Assembly: GCA_001593925.1 (NCBI GenBank)
Contig: LUCD01000097.1
Span: 1-5,648, forward strand
Origin: Candidatus Bathyarchaeota archaeon B26-1
GTDB lineage: Archaea; Thermoproteota; Bathyarchaeia; Bathyarchaeales; B26-1
Length of the DNA: 5,648 bases
Direction: 5' to 3'
A program made the position numbers and the translations under genes. The notes under the pieces are model-generated. The model did not search any database. It saw nothing but the letters and a program-made list of their open reading frames with translations, and was not told where the DNA came from. Below, one piece after another: positions 1 to 5,181 of this stretch (positions are counted from its first letter, which is position 1; every line of letters begins with the position of its first letter).

Positions 1-189
1 CAGTGTTCTTCCACCCTCAAACCATGGAGACGTTTGCCTTTCTCCTTAAACTTCGCGGTCCTATTAACGTTTGCGTCGTTGATTCCGCTCCTTCGAGTAG
101 ATTGATCACCATTTGCCAGAAACTTTCCTCAACAAAGAGTGGAGGCGCACCGGCTGGCAGTGTAGGTTTCCCTTTGGAGCTGCCCGCAA

Positions 190-219
190 CCAAAGGGGCT
201 AGACCCCCCTATATTTTTT
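190..219 (+). terminator. Possible plus-strand terminator (GC hairpin plus T-run)
   Basis: GGGG at 195-198 can pair with CCCC within 204-209 across a 5-base loop. TATATTTTTT follows, with six T at 214-219. This is the shape of an intrinsic terminator, and T-runs also stop archaeal RNA polymerase. It would end transcription coming from left of the window, which fits the plus-strand frame that stops at 221. CCAAAGGG at 190-197 can instead pair with CCCTTTGG at 170-177, so two mutually exclusive stems exist. Confidence 0.35.
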
Positions 220-238
220 AGAGTCCGCCTCCCCTCAT

Positions 239-252
239 CTTTAAGGTTAAAG
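239..252. promoter_or_regulatory. 14-bp perfect dyad, possible protein-binding site
   Basis: CTTTAA and TTAAAG flank a central GG, giving an exact inverted repeat 42 bp beyond the stop codon of the dehydrogenase. With only two central bases it cannot form a good hairpin. It is better read as a possible binding site for a dimeric regulator, or as an AT-rich element in intergenic DNA. No gene starts nearby that it would clearly control. Confidence 0.2.
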
Positions 253-294
253 TGACAGAGCCACCGTTACGCTCGGTTGAGTTTAGGGCTTAAC

Positions 295-1329
295 TTATTG
301 CTGTTGCGTTACGACGACCTTCACCACGTTCTCGGTCTGCCCCTCTAGGATGTCGAGAGCCCGGTTAAGCTCCAAGAAAGGCAGCCTGTGGGTTATGGTC
401 TTGGTTAGGTCTATACGTCCCCTCTCGGCTAGGGTTAAGATTCTCCTAAGGTCGTCCATGGTGTGGTCGCCGGGCATCGTGACCAAGCCTTCACGTATCC
501 ACTCAACCTTCACGGGGCCCGGCTGAAGAGCTATTAGAATAGCCTTACCGGTCTCGTATCTGGACTTGCCCCGAATACTATTGAGGGTGTAGTTCACGGT
601 TTCTGGGACTCCGGCGCACTCTAAGGCTAAGTCTACACCCCAGCCGTCCGTCAAGTCTCGGATAACCTCCACAGGGTCGTCGACTTTAGGGTTGACCGTC
701 ACGTCCGCCCCCAGCTCCTTAGCCAGCTCAAGCTTGAAGTCCACAACGTCCACCCCGATTATCAAGCCAGCTCCAAGGGTTCTCGCCCACATCACGGCGT
801 GAATCCCTATTCCCCCAAGCCCGAAGACAGCGACGGAGTCTCCAGCCTTGAAACCTCCACTCAGCAGGGCGTGGAAAGGCGTGGAGACCGCGCATCCTAT
901 TATGGCGCCCTCCTCGAACGTCAGGTTCGACGGCAGCTTGAAGGCGTTCCTAGCGGGTATAGCCACGTACTCCGCGAACCCTCCATCCACATGCGCGCCG
1001 ATGGAGATTCTCCTTCTACATCTATTATCGTTTCCCCGCATGCACTGTGCACATCTCCCACAGGATATTATGTAGTGTACGAGAACCCTCTCCCCAACCT
1101 CCAGTCCCTCAACCTTCTCACCCATCTCCTCGACGGTTCCGGAGATTTCGTGTCCCAGTATTATCGGGGTCTTGTAGGGTCTGGCTTTCCCCCTCCTGTA
1201 GTTCAAGTCGGATCCGCATACTCCGCTGGCCCTAACCTTGACGAGCACCTCGTCCTCTTTAAGTTTGGGGATTGGAACCTCCTCGAGTCTCAGGGGTTCG
1301 TGGGCCGCGTAAAACTTGAAGGCCTTCAT
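295..1329 (-). CDS. Zinc-dependent alcohol dehydrogenase (medium-chain dehydrogenase/reductase family)
   Basis: A cytosolic NAD-linked oxidoreductase that interconverts an alcohol or polyol with an aldehyde or ketone. With the ATG at 1329 as residue 1 it has 344 residues, a normal length. The N-terminal GroES-like catalytic domain carries catalytic-zinc ligands C38 (GVCGSD), H60/E61 (GHE) and C146 (GCAVST). The structural-zinc lobe is complete, with C90, C93, C96 and C104. The Rossmann fold follows, with GLGGIG at 170-175. An acidic residue (D194, in GVDVVD) at the end of the second strand points to NAD rather than NADP. Start choice: the in-frame GTG at 1347 lies inside the Shine-Dalgarno GAGGTGA and is unlikely. 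The ATG at 1329 gives the usual family start (MKAF), and a TTG at 1338 has better spacing (5 nt) and is the main alternative. The gene lies about 115 nt beyond acetate kinase and has its own TATA-like element, so it may be separately transcribed. Family membership is clear, but the substrate cannot be read from the sequence; threonine, sorbitol or simple alcohols are all possible. Confidence 0.93.
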   Translation of the reverse strand: MKAFKFYAAHEPLRLEEVPIPKLKEDEVLVKVRASGVCGSDLNYRRGKARPYKTPIILGHEISGTVEEMGEKVEGLEVGERVLVHYIISCGRCAQCMRGNDNRCRRRISIGAHVDGGFAEYVAIPARNAFKLPSNLTFEEGAIIGCAVSTPFHALLSGGFKAGDSVAVFGLGGIGIHAVMWARTLGAGLIIGVDVVDFKLELAKELGADVTVNPKVDDPVEVIRDLTDGWGVDLALECAGVPETVNYTLNSIRGKSRYETGKAILIALQPGPVKVEWIREGLVTMPGDHTMDDLRRILTLAERGRIDLTKTITHRLPFLELNRALDILEGQTENVVKVVVTQQQ

Positions 1330-1343
1330 TTTGTCCAAAGAGT

Positions 1344-1350
1344 TCACCTC
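1344..1350 (-). promoter_or_regulatory. Ribosome-binding site of the dehydrogenase, deciding its start
   Basis: The minus strand reads GAGGTGA here, a perfect match to the archaeal anti-Shine-Dalgarno. The GTG within it (1347-1345) is in frame and would add 6 residues, but it cannot serve as both the pairing site and the start codon. The next candidates are TTG at 1338 (5-nt gap) and ATG at 1329 (14-nt gap). Confidence 0.6.
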
Positions 1351-1380
1351 GACGGTTAGACGCCATTACTCTGGATCGAC

Positions 1381-1388
1381 TTATAAAA
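1381..1388 (-). promoter_or_regulatory. Candidate TATA box for the dehydrogenase gene
   Basis: The minus strand reads TTTTATAA here, in the gap between acetate kinase and the dehydrogenase. Transcription would begin roughly 25 nt downstream, near 1358, leaving a short leader that contains the GAGGTGA site. No clear terminator is visible between the two genes, so readthrough from the upstream operon is also possible. Confidence 0.4.
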
Positions 1389-1444
1389 TGGATGTTTCAT
1401 TGAGTTGACTGAGAGATGACGGTTTAGGCCGCCCTCTTATCCAG

Positions 1445-2662
1445 CTAGGTTTTCCTTCTCTCTTCTGCTTTCGTTACGGCCTCTAAAGTCTCCTTAGCGA
1501 TTATTAGGTCCTCTCTCGTCGGCACGACTAAGACCTTTACTCTTGAGTTTTCAGCGCTTATCACGCCGTTCCATTCGGCTGGGTTCCTGTTCCTGTCCTC
1601 GTCAAGGGTTACCCCGAGGAACCCTAATCCTTCACATATCTTTGAGCGGATGTAGTGGGCGTTCTCTCCGATCCCCGCGGTGAAGACTATGGCGTCGACC
1701 CCTCCCATGACGGCCGCGTAGGCTCCGATGTACTTCTTAACCCTGTAGGCTAGAATCTCTAAGGCTATCTCAGCCCTGTGGTCTCCGGAGTCGGCGGCCT
1801 TCTTTATCTCTCTGACGTCGTTGCTTACGCCGGAGAGGCCCAGCAGGCCGCTACGCTTGTTAAGTATCTCGTAGATCTCGTTTAAGGTTAGGTTTTCAAC
1901 GTCGGCTAGGAACTGGATGATGGAAGGGTCTATGTCTCCGCTTCTGGTTCCCATCGGAACCCCCTCTAGGGGAGTAAACCCCATACTCGTATCGACGGAC
2001 CTCCCCCGATCGACAGCCGTTATGCTACAGCCGTTTCCCAAGTGGCAAGTTATGATCTTCAGTTCCCGGATGTCCCTTCCCAGAATCTCGGCGGCCCTCT
2101 GCGAGACGTAGCGGTGGGAGACTCCGTGAAACCCGTACCTCCTCACCCCGTACTTCTCATAGTACTCGTAGGGGATGGGGTAGAGGTAGGCTACTTCAGG
2201 CATGGTCTGGTGGAAAGCCGTGTCGAAGACCGCGACGTGGGGGATTCCCGGCAGGAGCTCTCTAAGGATGGTTATGCCCGTTAGGTTCGGGGGGTTATGG
2301 AGGGGGGCTAGAGACGAGTACTTCCTTATAGTCTCGATCACCTTGTCGTCTATGACCGTTGACTCGACGAAGTCGCTTCCTCCATGAACGACTCTGTGCC
2401 CAACGGCTGATATCTCGGACTGGTCTCTGATAACTCCTTTAGAAGGATTCTTCAGAGAGTCGAGGATAAGTCTCAGCCCATCCTTGTGGTTTCGTACCTT
2501 AACCCTCCTCTCGACCTTTCTCCCTTGGACTCTCTGTCTGAAGATCGAGTGTTCCTCACCTATCTTCTCGACTATCCCTTGGACTAAGGTTTCCTCCCTC
2601 TCAATGTCGATGAGGCTGTACTTTATCGAGGAGCTCCCGCAGTTTATCACGAGGATTTTCAT
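1445..2662 (-). CDS. ackA: Acetate kinase
   Basis: Catalyses acetyl phosphate + ADP <-> acetate + ATP, giving substrate-level ATP in acetate-forming metabolism or activating acetate in reverse. It has 405 residues, the standard length, with the two ASKHA (actin-like) domains. All key residues I know from the Methanosarcina enzyme are present at nearly the same numbers: N7 and S10/S12 in the first phosphate loop (VINCGSSS), R90 (GHR), H122, D147 (FDTAFH), H179 (GFHG), N210 (HLGNG), R240 (MGTRSGD), the AGIGEN nucleotide loop at 329-334 and E384 (PTRED). It should be active. Its ATG overlaps the mutase stop as ATGA, and its Shine-Dalgarno lies inside the mutase gene, so translation is probably coupled. 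No phosphotransacetylase or phosphoketolase gene is in view. One oddity is NPAEWNG at residues 360-366, where the family usually has a charged RGKEG-like stretch; it matches the mutase exactly at the DNA level. Acetate kinase is uncommon in archaea, so acquisition from bacteria is plausible but unproven. Confidence 0.97.
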   Translation of the reverse strand: MKILVINCGSSSIKYSLIDIEREETLVQGIVEKIGEEHSIFRQRVQGRKVERRVKVRNHKDGLRLILDSLKNPSKGVIRDQSEISAVGHRVVHGGSDFVESTVIDDKVIETIRKYSSLAPLHNPPNLTGITILRELLPGIPHVAVFDTAFHQTMPEVAYLYPIPYEYYEKYGVRRYGFHGVSHRYVSQRAAEILGRDIRELKIITCHLGNGCSITAVDRGRSVDTSMGFTPLEGVPMGTRSGDIDPSIIQFLADVENLTLNEIYEILNKRSGLLGLSGVSNDVREIKKAADSGDHRAEIALEILAYRVKKYIGAYAAVMGGVDAIVFTAGIGENAHYIRSKICEGLGFLGVTLDEDRNRNPAEWNGVISAENSRVKVLVVPTREDLIIAKETLEAVTKAEERRKT

Positions 2663-4014
2663 CCTATCTCCTCCTTGATCTTCCTTTCAGCCAACTCAAC
2701 TAGCTCTTTCAGTTTCTCTTCGTTCTTCGCCTCGGCCCTCATCTTTATCTGGGGAAGCGTGTTCGAGGCCCTTATGAGGAACCATCCTTCACCATCTATA
2801 ACCTTCACGCCGTCTATTGTTATAGTTTTGTACCCCATCTCGGCGAACTCCTCCGCGAGCTGGGCTACAACCTTGAACTTCAAGTCGTCGGGGCACTCAT
2901 ATACTATATTGGGGGTCGCCGGGTACTTCGGTATGGAATCAACGATCTGGGAGAGTCTTCTATCCTCCTTGGAGAGGAGCTCAGCCATCTTGAGCCCCCC
3001 GTAGAGCGCGTCGTCGAACCCGTAGACGTCGGCGAAGTATAGGTGTCCGCTGAGCTCTCCCCCCAAGACGGCGTTCTCCCGCCTTATTGTGTTGGTGAGG
3101 TAAGCCCGTCCGACGCGGCTAACGAGGGGTCGGCCTCCCATCTCCCTTATAGCCTCCTCGACGGCCATGGAGCAGCTAATGTCATAGACGACTGTGCCGG
3201 GCTTGTCCTTCAAGTAGTGGCGAGCCATGATTATCAGGGCTATGTCCCCTGGGATCGTCCTACCCTGATCGTCTATGAAGACGGCTCTGTCTCCGTCCCC
3301 GTCGTAGCCTATCCCGAAGTCCGCCTCCTCCTCGACGACGACCTCTATAAGGTCCCGTAGGGTCTCCCCGGTCGGTTCAGGCTTGTGGGCTGGGAACCTC
3401 CCGTCAGGCTCGTCGTTTAGGGCTATCACGTCCACGCCCGCCTCCCTGAAGAGCCTAGAGGCTACACCCGAACATGCGCCGTTCCCGGCGTCGATGGCAA
3501 CTTTAAGCCTCCCCTCAACGTTGATCTTTCCCAAAATGAAGTCGCTGTAGACCTTCACAGCATCTTCCCGCCGCTCAACCCTCCCCTTTCCTCCGCTTCT
3601 AAAGCGTTTGGTTAGGGCTATCTCCTTAACCTTCTCGAGGCCTAGGCCCTCCGCGAGCATGACCCCCTTTTCGAGGCAGAACTTGAACCCGTTCCATTCG
3701 GCTGGGTTATGGGACGCCGTGACCACGACTCCCCCATCCGTCTCGTAGTGGATTATTGAGAAGTAGAAGGTGGGGGTCGGCAGAACCCCAATGTCGATCA
3801 CGTTGCATCCCGTGGAACAGATGCCTTCCATTAAGGCTTTCTGTAGAGGCTCCCCGCTCAGCCTCACGTCTCTACCAACAACTATGGTCTCCCCTTCCTC
3901 TAGGTATGTGCCGAAGGCCTTCCCTATCACCTCGGCAACTTCCTCAGTGAGCTCTTTCCCATATATCCCCCTAACATCGTAGGCTCTGAAAACCCTCTCT
4001 ATGATATCGGTCAT
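2659..4014 (-). CDS. Phosphoglucomutase/phosphomannomutase (alpha-D-phosphohexomutase family)
   Basis: Interconverts hexose 6-phosphate and hexose 1-phosphate (glucose or mannose) through a phosphoserine intermediate, linking sugar breakdown to nucleotide-sugar and glycan synthesis. It has 451 residues, typical of the archaeal/bacterial enzyme. Visible motifs in order are FRAYDVRGIYG (9-19), the catalytic loop TASHNP with S101, the metal loop DGDGDR with D238, D240 and D242, the sugar-specificity loop GGELSGH (318-324), and the C-terminal phosphate-binding loop RASNTLP (415-421). All four domains are therefore complete. The start is the ATG at 4014. No other ATG, GTG or TTG is available close by, and GGAGGT abuts it directly, which is unusually tight. 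The gene sits 39 nt after the ROK kinase and overlaps acetate kinase by 4 nt, so all three are probably co-transcribed. Glucose and mannose forms cannot be told apart safely. Phosphoglucosamine mutase (GlmM) is a less likely alternative, because its sugar loop normally begins GGEQSGH. Confidence 0.95.
   Translation of the reverse strand: MTDIIERVFRAYDVRGIYGKELTEEVAEVIGKAFGTYLEEGETIVVGRDVRLSGEPLQKALMEGICSTGCNVIDIGVLPTPTFYFSIIHYETDGGVVVTASHNPAEWNGFKFCLEKGVMLAEGLGLEKVKEIALTKRFRSGGKGRVERREDAVKVYSDFILGKINVEGRLKVAIDAGNGACSGVASRLFREAGVDVIALNDEPDGRFPAHKPEPTGETLRDLIEVVVEEEADFGIGYDGDGDRAVFIDDQGRTIPGDIALIIMARHYLKDKPGTVVYDISCSMAVEEAIREMGGRPLVSRVGRAYLTNTIRRENAVLGGELSGHLYFADVYGFDDALYGGLKMAELLSKEDRRLSQIVDSIPKYPATPNIVYECPDDLKFKVVAQLAEEFAEMGYKTITIDGVKVIDGEGWFLIRASNTLPQIKMRAEAKNEEKLKELVELAERKIKEEIG
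2670..2674 (-). promoter_or_regulatory. Ribosome-binding site of acetate kinase, inside the mutase gene
   Basis: The minus strand reads AAGGAGGAGATAGG directly before the ATG, giving a GGAGG core with a 7-nt gap. It lies within the last codons of the mutase (KEEIG). Together with the ATGA stop-start overlap, this supports translational coupling of the two genes. Confidence 0.7.
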
Positions 4015-4020
4015 ACCTCC
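4015..4020 (-). promoter_or_regulatory. Shine-Dalgarno-like GGAGGT abutting the mutase start
   Basis: GGAGGT directly precedes the ATG at 4014 with no spacer, against 5-9 nt at the well-placed sites in this window. The following codons (ACC GAT ATC ATA GAG) offer no standard start at a better distance. Either the site works poorly, an unusual ATC/ATA start is used, or initiation depends on a near-leaderless transcript. Confidence 0.4.
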
Positions 4021-4040
4021 AACCCCAATGTGGCCAAGCC

Positions 4041-4046
4041 TATAAA
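4041..4046 (-). promoter_or_regulatory. TATA-like element between the kinase and mutase genes
   Basis: The minus strand reads GTTTATAGG within the 39-nt gap. A start about 25 nt downstream would fall near 4017, almost on the mutase ATG. This could be an internal promoter producing a transcript with little or no leader. The element is short, so chance is a real possibility. Confidence 0.25.
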
Positions 4047-4053
4047 CAGTATC

Positions 4054-5022
4054 CTAAACCACTTCTTTAAAGACTATCGCCAAGGCTCCGTACAGAACGG
4101 CGTCTCCTCCGAGGGGGGTTATCATGATCTCTGGAACCCTGTTGAGGGCGTACTCCGGAAGATGCTTCCTGATCGGTTCGATCACCAACCTCGGGTTCTT
4201 TAGGGCTACGGTTCCACCAACCGTTATCAGCTCCGGATCGTAAAGGTTTACGACGTTTGAGAATCCTATGGCGTTTGCCCTCCCAACATGCTCCACGATC
4301 CGTAGGGAGAGGGGGTCGCCCAGCTTGGCGGCGTCATATATGGATTTAGCCGTTAGGTTTCGGATGTCCCCGCCTACAATCTTTGAGAGCATGCTCTCCT
4401 CGAACTCCTCTTCCCTTCCATGCAGGAGGAGACGGGCGTAGTTAGGTATGTTCTCACCTGAACAGTAGGCTTCCCAGTGGCCTCTCTTCCCGCATCCGCA
4501 GAGCAGCCGGCCTTCCATATCGATCGTCATGTGCCCAACCTCGTGGGCGTTCCCGTCCTTCCCGAAGAGGAGATGGCCGTCCACGTAGACTCCGCCCCCT
4601 ATACCCGTGCTTATAGTTATGTAGACGAGGTTCTCGAAGTCTCTTCCAGCCCCAAAGGTCTTTTCTCCAACTACCGCTGTTGAGCAGTCGTTTAGAAGCT
4701 TGACCGGAACCTTGAGTTCTCTCTCTAACGGGTCTACTATCGGAATCTCGTTGAAGGGGAGGTTCGCGAAGACCTTGATTATCTTCCTTTCAGGGTCTAG
4801 GGTTCCGGCTGAGGCAACCCCGACACCCTCAATCCTCTCAAGGCCCAGCTCCGAGGTTACCGCGAGGACCATGCGGGCCAGCTGCTTCACGATTCCCTCA
4901 GGCCCCCTCCTCCTCTCAGTCCTCTCCTCCACTCTAGCGAGCACGTTCCCCCTGTCGTCTCCGAGGGCCGCTCTAACGTTCGTCCCGCCCAAGTCGATGC
5001 CTACGGCGTACCGTCTCTCCAC
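4054..5022 (-). CDS. ROK-family sugar kinase, probable glucokinase/hexokinase
   Basis: A cytosolic ATP-dependent kinase placing phosphate on the 6-OH of a hexose, probably glucose. From the GTG at 5022 it has 322 residues, typical for ROK kinases. Visible are the N-terminal phosphate loop GIDLGGTNVRAAL (8-20), the catalytic base D112 in LLNDCSTA, STGIGGGVYVDG (138-149), sugar-binding E161 and E184, and the zinc motif built from H164, C175, C177 and H182 (EVGH, then CGCGKRGHWEAYCSG). No DNA-binding domain precedes the kinase fold, so it is an enzyme rather than a NagC/XylR-type repressor. Start choice: a GTG at 5034 gives 4 more residues but lies inside the Shine-Dalgarno GGAGGTGA, whereas the GTG at 5022 sits 8 nt after that site. 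It is the first gene of the likely operon with the mutase, which would act on its product. Broad hexose, N-acetylglucosamine or N-acetylmannosamine specificity cannot be excluded. Its stop is TAG. Confidence 0.92.
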   Translation of the reverse strand: MERRYAVGIDLGGTNVRAALGDDRGNVLARVEERTERRRGPEGIVKQLARMVLAVTSELGLERIEGVGVASAGTLDPERKIIKVFANLPFNEIPIVDPLERELKVPVKLLNDCSTAVVGEKTFGAGRDFENLVYITISTGIGGGVYVDGHLLFGKDGNAHEVGHMTIDMEGRLLCGCGKRGHWEAYCSGENIPNYARLLLHGREEEFEESMLSKIVGGDIRNLTAKSIYDAAKLGDPLSLRIVEHVGRANAIGFSNVVNLYDPELITVGGTVALKNPRLVIEPIRKHLPEYALNRVPEIMITPLGGDAVLYGALAIVFKEVV

Positions 5023-5030
5023 CCCCTCAT

Positions 5031-5038
5031 TCACCTCC
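5031..5038 (-). promoter_or_regulatory. Ribosome-binding site of the ROK kinase, deciding its start
   Basis: The minus strand reads GGAGGTGA, the full archaeal Shine-Dalgarno. It contains an in-frame GTG (5034-5032) that is unlikely to be the start codon. The next in-frame GTG at 5022 is 8 nt downstream, an ideal distance. An ATG at 5030 is out of frame. Confidence 0.65.
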
Positions 5039-5071
5039 CATCCGAGTCTCCACTCTAATTACTGAGGTGAA

Positions 5072-5093
5072 CAATTAAATTCTACCCTTAAAG
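5072..5093 (-). promoter_or_regulatory. Candidate promoter of the kinase-mutase-acetate kinase operon
   Basis: Two AT-rich candidates are present on the minus strand: TTTAAGG (around 5088-5093) and AATTTAATTG (5072-5081). With about 25 nt to the start of transcription, either leaves a leader of roughly 10-30 nt before the GGAGGTGA site. I cannot tell which one is used. Confidence 0.3.
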
Positions 5094-5120
5094 GCTCTTG
5101 GGATGGTGGAAGGAGAGGAA

Positions 5121-5127
5121 TATATAC
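5121..5127 (+). promoter_or_regulatory. Candidate TATA box for the CCA-adding enzyme gene
   Basis: TATATAC follows a purine-rich stretch (AGGAGAGGAA) in the position of a BRE, though it does not match a strict BRE consensus. Transcription would start near 5147-5152, giving a leader of about 30 nt. A second weaker TATAGAT lies at 5141. The 159-bp gap from 5023 to 5181 therefore carries back-to-back promoters for the two divergent units and no gene. Confidence 0.45.
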
Positions 5128-5181
5128 CCTTACCGCAGAGTATAGATTGTTAACGTCAAAAAGACTGGAAAAGGGGAAGAG

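Larger units (their letters stand above)
1..294. other. Left-edge stretch without a supported gene
   Basis: No recognisable protein or structural RNA gene is visible here. On the plus strand a frame is open from the window edge to a TAG at 219-221 (72 codons from a GTG at 3). On the minus strand a frame runs from a TTG at 193 to a TGA at 17 (58 codons), with a partly amphipathic stretch (FVEESFWQMVINLLEGAEST). Neither has a convincing ribosome-binding site or a family I recognise, and each could be the shadow of the other. Codon choice (many AAA, GAA and CTT codons) differs from the GAG/AAG-rich genes to the right. The stretch also holds a hairpin with a T-run (190-219) and a dyad (239-252), listed separately. 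It could be the tail of a gene or element lying further left, a small RNA, or decayed sequence. I cannot decide between these. Confidence 0.4.

Noticed and set aside
61..140. Minus-strand GAGGAAAGTTTC resembles the GAGGAAAGTCC element of RNase P RNA.
   Set aside because: The match is short and imperfect, and I found no second conserved RNase P block at a suitable distance.
910..935. GGTTCGA-like string (also GGTTCGG near 2284) suggestive of a tRNA T-loop.
   Set aside because: Both lie inside well-supported coding regions, and no acceptor, D or anticodon stems can be built around them.
799..1359. Long plus-strand frame opposite the dehydrogenase.
   Set aside because: It is antisense to a gene with a complete set of family motifs, has no recognisable domain, and has the low-complexity look of a shadow frame.
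1348..1444. Possible terminator between acetate kinase and the dehydrogenase.
   Set aside because: I found no strong stem followed by a T-run on the minus strand in this gap.
2675..3004. Ser/Phe-rich plus-strand frame of 109 codons opposite the mutase C-terminus.
   Set aside because: Its composition is explained by reverse-complementing Glu/Lys-rich codons; the mutase on the other strand is unambiguous.
4015..4056. The kinase TAG stop is in the same frame as the mutase, with no stop between, so readthrough (for example pyrrolysine) would make a kinase-mutase fusion.
   Set aside because: Acetate kinase also ends in TAG, both enzymes are full length with normal C-termini, and no pyrrolysine genes are in view. 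The shared frame has about a one-in-three chance.
4700..5065. Plus-strand frame of 121 codons opposite the kinase 5' end.
   Set aside because: It is Ser/Thr/Pro-rich and antisense to the conserved ROK motifs, with no supporting ribosome-binding site or family.
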